The position numbers were made by a program, and so were the translations under genes. This document shows positions 1-4,146 of a stretch of DNA of 5,958 nucleotides, one piece after another; position 1 is the stretch's first letter, and each line of letters opens with the position of its first letter. Under the pieces are notes generated by a model, which was not told where the DNA came from, did not search any database, and saw only the letters and a list, made by a program, of their open reading frames with translations. Source of the stretch: JAFDEI01 sp964196055 (GTDB lineage Bacteria > Myxococcota_A > UBA9160 > SMWR01); NCBI GenBank assembly GCA_964196055.1, contig CAXMSF010000346.1, positions 1-5,958 of the forward strand, given 5' to 3'.

Positions 1-27
1 ACGTTCCCGGCTTCCCCCGCGAAACAC

Positions 28-45
28 GCCCCTATACCAGGGGGC
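28..45 (-). terminator. Weak hairpin just after the cytochrome stop
   Basis: GCCCC (28-32) can pair with GGGGC (41-45), or CCCCT (29-33) with AGGGG (39-43). The hairpin begins 3 bases past the TGA of the minus-strand cytochrome gene. It is followed on that strand by GTGTTTCG, only a three-base T run, so intrinsic termination would be weak. A terminator role is inferred from position. Confidence 0.3.
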
Positions 46-48
46 CGG

Positions 49-819
49 TCAACGGGCGCGGCGGCGTCCGAGGAGCAGCAGGAAGCCGACACCGGCACTC
101 ACCATCAGCGACCCGCCCGGCTCCGGACAGTCGATGATGTCGGCCTCGTCGTATAGGTCGTCGCCGTCGTTGTCGAGGCCGAGCGTCGTGGCGGCGTAGT
201 CTTCCAGGAAGCCATCAGCTGCCAGATTGCAGGGATCAGCCGGAATCAACGGATGATCCGCATCGCTGTCCGAGTAGTAGGGGGGCAGGATGTCTTCGCC
301 TACCGGGTCGAACTCGTCCGGGTCCGCATCCAGGTGACAGTCGAGACAGATCGTTTCCCCCGCGGCCCAATGGTGCTGGCGAAGCCCGGCCGCGTAGCCC
401 ACGCTTCCAGTGCCGGTTCCGTCTTCAGCGCGCCCGTGGCAGCCGGCGCAGGAGATCGGATCGAGGCCGGTCCCGCCTACCGAGCTGCCGAGAATTACGG
501 GCAATCTCGGACCCGACGAGTGGCAGGTGTCGCAGTCGCCTTCCAACATGACGTTGCGATGAACGTCATGCAGATCGTCACCCCATGACTGGCCGTCACT
601 GAGCGACAGATAGGGAGAATCCCGGAAATCTCCGTGGCAAGCCCGACAGTAGGTGGCGGTGCCTTTGAATTGGGAATATTGGCTGTAGGCATTCGCTTCC
701 GGCGCGAACAGCAGCAACGCCCCTGTCAACACCGCGGCGCACGCGTACCCAAGCGTATTCGAGCCGCTTCGGCTCTTCTTCCATACCTTCTTCGAGCACA
801 GTAATACCCTGATGCGCAT
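49..819 (-). CDS. Exported tetrahaem cytochrome c with PEP-CTERM-like C-terminal sorting tail
   Basis: A 256-residue secreted electron-transfer protein. Residues 1-44 form a signal peptide: basic n-region (KK, KK, R), hydrophobic stretch about 23-39, likely cleavage after ANA. Four CxxCH haem c sites lie at 58-62, 96-100, 124-128 and 158-162. An acidic DNDGDDLYDEAD stretch (216-227) resembles calcium-binding loops of the thrombospondin type 3/EF-hand kind. The C-terminus reads PEP (232-234), a hydrophobic helix (about 236-250), then GRRRAR. This is the layout of PEP-CTERM sorting signals handled by exosortases, so the mature protein is probably processed at, or released from, the cell surface. 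No exosortase gene is in view. The ATG at 819 is chosen because GGAGGT sits 6 bases upstream; an in-frame ATG at 843 has GAGGAG only 3 bases away and would add 8 residues. I recognise the architecture but not a specific cytochrome family. It could also be a MYXO-CTERM-type anchor, but the PEP motif argues against that. Confidence 0.9.
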   Translation of the reverse strand: MRIRVLLCSKKVWKKSRSGSNTLGYACAAVLTGALLLFAPEANAYSQYSQFKGTATYCRACHGDFRDSPYLSLSDGQSWGDDLHDVHRNVMLEGDCDTCHSSGPRLPVILGSSVGGTGLDPISCAGCHGRAEDGTGTGSVGYAAGLRQHHWAAGETICLDCHLDADPDEFDPVGEDILPPYYSDSDADHPLIPADPCNLAADGFLEDYAATTLGLDNDGDDLYDEADIIDCPEPGGSLMVSAGVGFLLLLGRRRAR

Positions 820-853
820 TATGGCACCTCCAATTCGAATCATTCACTCCTCG

Positions 854-903
854 ATAGCCCCAATAGCCCCACTCACGGTATGACGGGTGTCATACGGGGC
901 TAG
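854..903 (-). promoter_or_regulatory. Structured leader/operator upstream of the cytochrome gene
   Basis: The core is a perfect palindrome, GTATGAC-GGGT-GTCATAC (878-895; 7-bp arms, 4-base spacer). Next to it are two exact tandem copies of ATAGCCCCA (854-862 and 863-871). On the far side is one inverted copy, GGGGCTA (896-902). In the minus-strand transcript UAGCCCC (902-896) can extend the palindrome stem by pairing with GGGGCUA from the nearer copy, leaving a 7-base bulge, or from the farther copy. The element ends 34 bases before the preferred start codon. It could be a dimeric-regulator operator (the 4-base spacer is as in FNR-type sites, but the half-site is not the FNR consensus) or an mRNA leader switch. 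No convincing -35/-10 pair was found near it. Confidence 0.45.
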
Positions 904-1143
904 ATGCATGGCGCGGGTCGAGGCTTTGCCGCGATTCGTTGGAGGTCTGTTCCACGACGCTCTCTGGCTACCACACGCTCCTGCCAACGACCGGCAGGTT
1001 CACCGGGTCGCTGTTCGATTGCGACCAGTCACGCGCAACCCAGGTGGATTCGTCACGGCGGAGTCGACATGGCCACGCCCCGACGGATGCGGCCTCTCTG
1101 CGGCAGCACGAACGCTCCGACCGCCGAAACGCCCAGCGCGCCG
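904..1143. other. Intergenic region without a recognisable gene
   Basis: This lies between the MaoC stop and the cytochrome leader. Reading frames here (both strands) give arginine/serine-rich translations with no domain or plausible ribosome-binding site, so I call no gene. The only local structure noticed is a 6-bp hairpin, CCTGCC (980-985) with GGCAGG (993-998) and a 7-base loop, without a T run. It could lie in the 3' region of the MaoC transcript but is too weak to call as a terminator. No tRNA-like or rRNA-like segment is seen. Confidence 0.5.
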
Positions 1144-1611
1144 CTACGGGTAGTAGAGGTAGACGACGCTCGCAGTGCAGGCCGGTTTCGCCGCGCCCTC
1201 GACCTCGAACACCAGGCGGAATACCACGCGCAGACCGCCGCCGGGTATCGATCGCGCGTGATGGATGCTGCCCGACAAGCGCACGCGCGAGCCCGCGAGC
1301 ACCGGGCTCGATAGTCGCATCTTCTCGATTCCGGAATTGATCGCCGAGCGACTCTCCTCGATCACGAGGATCTCGCTCAGCAGCATCGGGGCCAGCGAGA
1401 GCGTGAGGTAGCCGTGCGCGATCGTCTCCTGCCACGGTGACTCGCGCCGCGCGCGCTCGACATCGGTGTGGATCCACTGGTCGTCGCCCGTCGCTTTTGC
1501 GAAATCGTCGATGCGATCCTGCGTGATCGAAACCCAGTCGCTCGGTCCGAGATCGACTCCGATGGACCCCGCGACCTCTGCGAGCGTGGGAATGACGGTG
1601 GGCTCGACCAT
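1144..1611 (-). CDS. MaoC/NodN-like hot-dog hydratase (dehydratase)
   Basis: A 155-residue single hot-dog-fold protein, the usual length for MaoC/R-specific enoyl-CoA hydratase family members. Such enzymes add or remove water across the 2,3 double bond of acyl-CoA or related thioesters in the cytoplasm. The hydratase motif spans about 36-52: FAKATGDDQWIHTDVERA holds the expected catalytic Asp43 and His48. Next is IAHGYLTLSL (64-73), the family's conserved substrate-tunnel helix. Then SGIEKMRLSSPVLAGSRVR (93-111) matches the second family block (typically NYG...K.RF..PV..GS.VR). The best match by eye is the NodN-like subgroup, whose substrates are mostly unknown, so the exact substrate cannot be given. 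The ATG lies 5 bp after the SRPBCC stop with only a weak purine stretch before it, suggesting translational coupling in one operon. Confidence 0.92.
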   Translation of the reverse strand: MVEPTVIPTLAEVAGSIGVDLGPSDWVSITQDRIDDFAKATGDDQWIHTDVERARRESPWQETIAHGYLTLSLAPMLLSEILVIEESRSAINSGIEKMRLSSPVLAGSRVRLSGSIHHARSIPGGGLRVVFRLVFEVEGAAKPACTASVVYLYYP

Positions 1612-1616
1612 CTCGG

Positions 1617-2108
1617 TCAGGGCTGCGGATCGTCGGCTTCGGGGCCGGAGTTTTCGCCGTGCCGTGCGGTCTCATCCTCGGGCCGCCCGGCTCGCGTCTC
1701 GACGACTCGCTTGAGGCCCGACACGGCACGTTGCAGCATGCGCGTGACATTGCTCTTCACGATCCAACCGGTTCCGGGAAGCAGCGGGCGCAGACGCGTG
1801 CTCCAGCGAATCCGCGTGCCGCCCCCTTCATCCATCAGGATCACGTCGGCCATGTGGTCGACGAAGGGCGCCCCCTCGATCACGGAATATTCGAAGTGTT
1901 CGCAGGGCTTGAAGGCGGTCACGACTTCTTCCATCGCGAGCCCGCTCATGCGCACGACTCGGCGCGTGCCGAGCCCGTTCGGGTCGGGCTCGCCCGGGCG
2001 CCGCCGAATGACTTCCTTTGCCGGAAACCACTCGGGCATTCGCTCGTGGTCGACGAGGGTCTCCCAGACACGCTCTCGCGGCGCGTCGATGTGGGCTTCG
2101 AGACTCAT
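1617..2108 (-). CDS. SRPBCC (START/polyketide-cyclase-like) family protein
   Basis: A 163-residue small helix-grip-fold protein. The family opening is clear: MSLEAHIDAPRERVWETLVD (1-20, first strand and helix), then HERMPEWFP (21-29). Mid-protein strands include GLGTRRVVRM (45-54) and EYSVIEGAPFVDHMADVIL (73-91). TRIRWSTRLRPLLPGTGW (98-115) and a long C-terminal helix (about 116-138) follow. Such proteins bind hydrophobic ligands in a deep cavity; some cyclise polyketides, many are uncharacterised. The last 25 or so residues are Glu/Asp/Pro-rich and probably disordered. Start choice is uncertain. ATG 2108 begins right at the domain but lacks a good ribosome-binding site. A TTG at 2117 and an ATG at 2147 are possible; the 13-codon extension from 2147 has A/T-rich third positions and looks non-coding. 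It is the first gene of a tight pair with MaoC and diverges from the reductase gene. Confidence 0.88.
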   Translation of the reverse strand: MSLEAHIDAPRERVWETLVDHERMPEWFPAKEVIRRRPGEPDPNGLGTRRVVRMSGLAMEEVVTAFKPCEHFEYSVIEGAPFVDHMADVILMDEGGGTRIRWSTRLRPLLPGTGWIVKSNVTRMLQRAVSGLKRVVETRAGRPEDETARHGENSGPEADDPQP

Positions 2109-2315
2109 TTCGATCAAAGGAGTATTCAGACCTCTCGGGCTCCCCATCGGAAACGGTAGGTCGCACCGATCGACACGCGCAACCCGATCCGCAGTGGGCT
2201 TCACCCGCGGGGCGCGCTCGTCTCGTCCGCAGCTGGGCAACCGATGTGCGTTTGGCTGCGTATACTGCCCGGAGTTCACACCTTTCGAGCCACCGCCAAT
2301 CGAAGGAGGGACCGC
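2109..2315. promoter_or_regulatory. Divergent promoter region between the SRPBCC and reductase genes
   Basis: A non-coding spacer that must carry promoters for both directions. On the plus strand TATACT (2261-2266) is a good -10 hexamer about 50 bases before the reductase GTG. No convincing -35 is found at 16-18 bases from it; TGGGCA (2234-2239) matches 4 of 6 but is 21 bases away. No clear minus-strand promoter was recognised. The core GTATAC (2260-2265) is palindromic, so it could in principle be shared. Confidence 0.4.
2305..2309 (+). promoter_or_regulatory. Ribosome-binding site that fixes the reductase GTG start
   Basis: GGAGG lies 6 bases upstream of the GTG at 2316. An upstream in-frame ATG at 2244 would read through the TATACT box and add 24 residues lacking a Shine-Dalgarno sequence, so the GTG is preferred. 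Confidence 0.8.
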
Positions 2316-3884
2316 GTGTCGTCGAAGCCCCGTAGCATCGTCATTGGATTTCTGGTCTTTGCGCTCATCGCCGGCTATTTCGTGGTCGGACACTACCTGT
2401 ACAAGGTGCCGATCGGGCTCGATCAGTCCGGTTATCTGGCGGGCGACCTGATGCACGCGATCGGGACGCAGTTCAAGCCCGATCCGATGAACGCGATGTC
2501 GGGAGTCGTGCTGCTCGTGCTTTCGGTACTCGCGATCGGGGCGATCGGCTTCTTCGTGACGCGTGCTGCGGTTCGCAAGCGCGCTACGAGCATCGACCCG
2601 GCGCGACGCAGCTTCCTCACCGGAGCCGGAGCGGGCGCCGGCGTCGCGATCGGCGGGATCACACTCGCGGCCGCTGCGGCCGCGCTGCGTGGCTTCTTCG
2701 GCTTCGGCGTGAGCGGCGATGGCTGGGCGAAGGTCGGCAAGCACATCAACGACAAGGACATCGCGTTCACGCATCCCGAATGGAAGGACGCCTGGAAGGG
2801 CGCGACGGTCCAGAATTTCAGGCGCTTCGGGCGCACGGAGTGGAACATCTCGGACGTGGTGCTCGGGACGGGTCGGATTCGCGACGAAGAAGGCGAGAAG
2901 GTGGCGCGCGCCGCAATCGAGCGCGGAGTGAACTACATCGATACGTCACCGGACTATTCCGCTGCGGGCAGCGAGAATGCGGTCGGCCGCGCGATCAAGG
3001 GGAAGCGCGACAAGTTGTTCATCGCGACCAAGTTCTGCACGCCGCTCGGCCACCTCGCGCCGGGAACCTCGGTCGCGCACTACAAGCAGGCGGTCGAGGC
3101 GAGCCTCGGTCGGCTCGGAACCGATTACGTCGACCTGTGCCACATCCACTCGGTCGACACCGTCGAGCGGCTGATGGACGAGAATGTCCACGAGGCCTTC
3201 GACCAGCTCAAACAGGAAGGCAAGGTGCGCTTCATGGGCTTCTCGACCCACACGCCGAACCTGGTCGAAGTCGCGAACACGGGCATCGCTTCGGGCCGCT
3301 TCGACGTGATGATGCTCGCGTATCACCACGGCATCTGGGCGCCGCTCGCGGGAATCATCTCGCGTGCACGCGCAGAACAGGACATGGGCGTGGTGGCGAT
3401 GAAGACGCTCAAGGGCGCGAAGCACCAGGGGCTCGCCGATTTCCACGACGAGGCTGACAGCTATACCCAGGCTGCACTCAAGTGGGCGCTGTCGAATCCG
3501 GATGTCTCGTGCGCGGTAATTTCCTTCTTCAAGCAGCAGCACGTCGATGAATATCTGTATGCATCTGGCAAGGCCGTCACGGCCGCCGACACCGCGATAC
3601 TCGAAGAATACGATCGGCAGATTCTCGGGAGCTACTGCGCTCCCCACTGCGGCGAATGTCTCGATGCCTGTCCGGAAGGTCTGGCGGTACACGATGTACT
3701 GCGGCACCGGATGTACTTCGAGGACTACGGCTGGGAAAAGGAAGGCATGCGGCTGTATTCGCGGCTCGAGAAGAATGCAGCGGTGTGTGGATCTTGCAGC
3801 GCGCCTTGTCTTGGTTCGTGTCCGGTCGGTGTTCCGATCCAGGAGCGCATGGCAGGGGCGCACGAGTTGCTGACTTTGTCTTAG
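2316..3884 (+). CDS. Membrane-anchored aldo/keto reductase with C-terminal double [4Fe-4S] region
   Basis: A 522-residue multidomain oxidoreductase. Residues 8-28 and 62-82 are transmembrane helices. A strongly basic segment (83-99) ends in ARRSFL (96-101), a twin-arginine-like motif. It is followed by a Gly/Ala-rich hydrophobic stretch (102-124). The aldo/keto reductase TIM barrel runs from about 165 to 440 with the family tetrad intact: Asp209 and Tyr214 (NYIDTSPDY), Lys239 (ATKF) and His278 (DLCHIH). The C-terminus carries two cysteine groups, C441-C445-C448-C452 and C491-C494-C498-C502. Both end in CP, as in dicluster ferredoxins, and most likely hold two [4Fe-4S] clusters. AKR-ferredoxin fusions are known. 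The N-terminal membrane module with an internal Tat-like motif is unusual and would place the catalytic part outside the cytoplasm. The substrate is unknown; NAD(P)H use is family knowledge and may not hold if the domain is exported. Confidence 0.92.
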   Translation: MSSKPRSIVIGFLVFALIAGYFVVGHYLYKVPIGLDQSGYLAGDLMHAIGTQFKPDPMNAMSGVVLLVLSVLAIGAIGFFVTRAAVRKRATSIDPARRSFLTGAGAGAGVAIGGITLAAAAAALRGFFGFGVSGDGWAKVGKHINDKDIAFTHPEWKDAWKGATVQNFRRFGRTEWNISDVVLGTGRIRDEEGEKVARAAIERGVNYIDTSPDYSAAGSENAVGRAIKGKRDKLFIATKFCTPLGHLAPGTSVAHYKQAVEASLGRLGTDYVDLCHIHSVDTVERLMDENVHEAFDQLKQEGKVRFMGFSTHTPNLVEVANTGIASGRFDVMMLAYHHGIWAPLAGIISRARAEQDMGVVAMKTLKGAKHQGLADFHDEADSYTQAALKWALSNPDVSCAVISFFKQQHVDEYLYASGKAVTAADTAILEEYDRQILGSYCAPHCGECLDACPEGLAVHDVLRHRMYFEDYGWEKEGMRLYSRLEKNAAVCGSCSAPCLGSCPVGVPIQERMAGAHELLTLS

Positions 3885-3910
3885 GTGTGATTCGCGGGGT
3901 CCTGGGGCAC

Positions 3911-3979
3911 GCGCGAGTCGGGGGGCGCCTTACGCGCCCTTCAAACGGTTGCGCAAGGCCCCCCCCCCCCGACTCGTGC
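3911..3979 (+). other. Hairpin 1 of a complementary-loop pair
   Basis: The lower stem pairs 3911-3925 with 3965-3979: 15 pairs, one of them G.U (3913/3977), including six G:C from a G run (3920-3925) and part of a C12 tract. After an internal loop (3926 and 3960-3964), GCCTT (3927-3931) pairs with AAGGC (3955-3959). Then, past an A.C mismatch, 3933-3936 pairs with 3950-3953, one pair G.U. The apical loop is 13 bases, 3937-3949 (CCCTTCAAACGGT). It starts 26 bases past the reductase stop codon. There is no T run, so it is not a standard terminator. The plus strand is assigned from G.U pairs and from position in the 3' region of the reductase mRNA. Confidence 0.7.
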
Positions 3980-4052
3980 TCCCGTCGAGATCGTTCGGCA
4001 TCGGCTGAAGCGTCGCGGACCGGTCTCCTCTCGCAACCGTTTGAAGGGCGCG
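3933..4052. repeat. Perfect 21-bp inverted repeat (3933-3953 / 4032-4052) linking the two hairpin loops
   Basis: The arm 3933-3953 is the exact reverse complement of 4032-4052, separated by 78 bases. Each arm lies inside a separate local hairpin, so the repeat cannot fully pair without disrupting, or kissing between, those hairpins. Viewed as a mobile miniature element it would be 120 bp with 21-bp ends. I see no flanking target duplication (GGCGCCTTA on the left, GGAGGAGAC on the right) and no transposase, so an RNA-structure role fits better. Confidence 0.85.
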
Positions 4053-4110
4053 GGAGGAGACCGGTCCGTGATGCGTTCCGGCGCTATGCGAGATGTCGGA
4101 ATCGTTCGGC
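3984..4110 (+). repeat. Direct repeat GTCG-NN-ATCGTTCGGC, one copy downstream of each hairpin
   Basis: Copies at 3984-3999 and 4095-4110 match at 14 of 16 bases; the differing pair is AG in the first and GA in the second. The first begins 5 bases after hairpin 1 and the second 21 bases after hairpin 2. The spacer therefore has a loose two-unit organisation of hairpin followed by a shared tag. Confidence 0.55.
4010..4074 (+). other. Hairpin 2 of a complementary-loop pair
   Basis: This is an uninterrupted 25-pair stem: 4010-4034 with 4050-4074. It has 22 Watson-Crick pairs and three G.U pairs (4012/4072, 4015/4069, 4031/4053 in plus-strand RNA). Its core is a perfect 15-bp inverted repeat, CGGACCGGTCTCCTC (4016-4030) against 4054-4068. 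The apical loop is 15 bases, 4035-4049. It contains ACCGTTTGAAGGG (4036-4048), the exact reverse complement of the hairpin 1 apical loop. The stem sequence is unrelated to that of hairpin 1. Lying between convergent genes, it could also stall transcription from either side, but no T tract follows on either strand. Confidence 0.75.
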
Positions 4111-4146
4111 CGCCGCGAGATACAGTGGTTCGGGCGGGGCGGGGGG

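Noticed and set aside
878..895. FNR, CRP or NtcA binding site
   Set aside because: The half-site GTATGAC does not match TTGAT, TGTGA or the GTA-N8-TAC pattern, so no named regulator can be assigned.
968..1750. 260-codon minus-strand frame across the MaoC gene
   Set aside because: Arg/Ser/Pro-rich translation with no domain, out of frame with the well-supported MaoC and SRPBCC genes; a typical high-GC shadow.
2244..2315. 24-residue N-terminal extension of the reductase from ATG 2244
   Set aside because: It has no ribosome-binding site and overlaps a likely -10 box, whereas GTG 2316 has GGAGG at ideal spacing.
1468..2451. 327-codon plus-strand frame
   Set aside because: It runs antisense to MaoC and SRPBCC, both with clear family motifs, and its translation is rich in Arg/Ser/Thr without motifs.
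2109..2774. N-terminal extension of the SRPBCC gene to 385 residues
   Set aside because: The added part is low-complexity, overlaps the reductase 5' end on the opposite strand, and precedes the natural SRPBCC domain start.
2946..3863. 305-codon minus-strand frame opposite the reductase
   Set aside because: Antisense shadow of a gene with an intact catalytic tetrad and cysteine motifs.
3933..4052. Miniature inverted-repeat transposable element
   Set aside because: The 21-bp ends are perfect, but no target-site duplication is seen, the ends sit inside independent hairpins, and no second copy is in the window.
3911..4074. Ordinary Rho-independent terminator pair between convergent genes
   Set aside because: No T tract follows either hairpin on either strand, and the loop complementarity is not explained by termination, although transcription stalling cannot be excluded.
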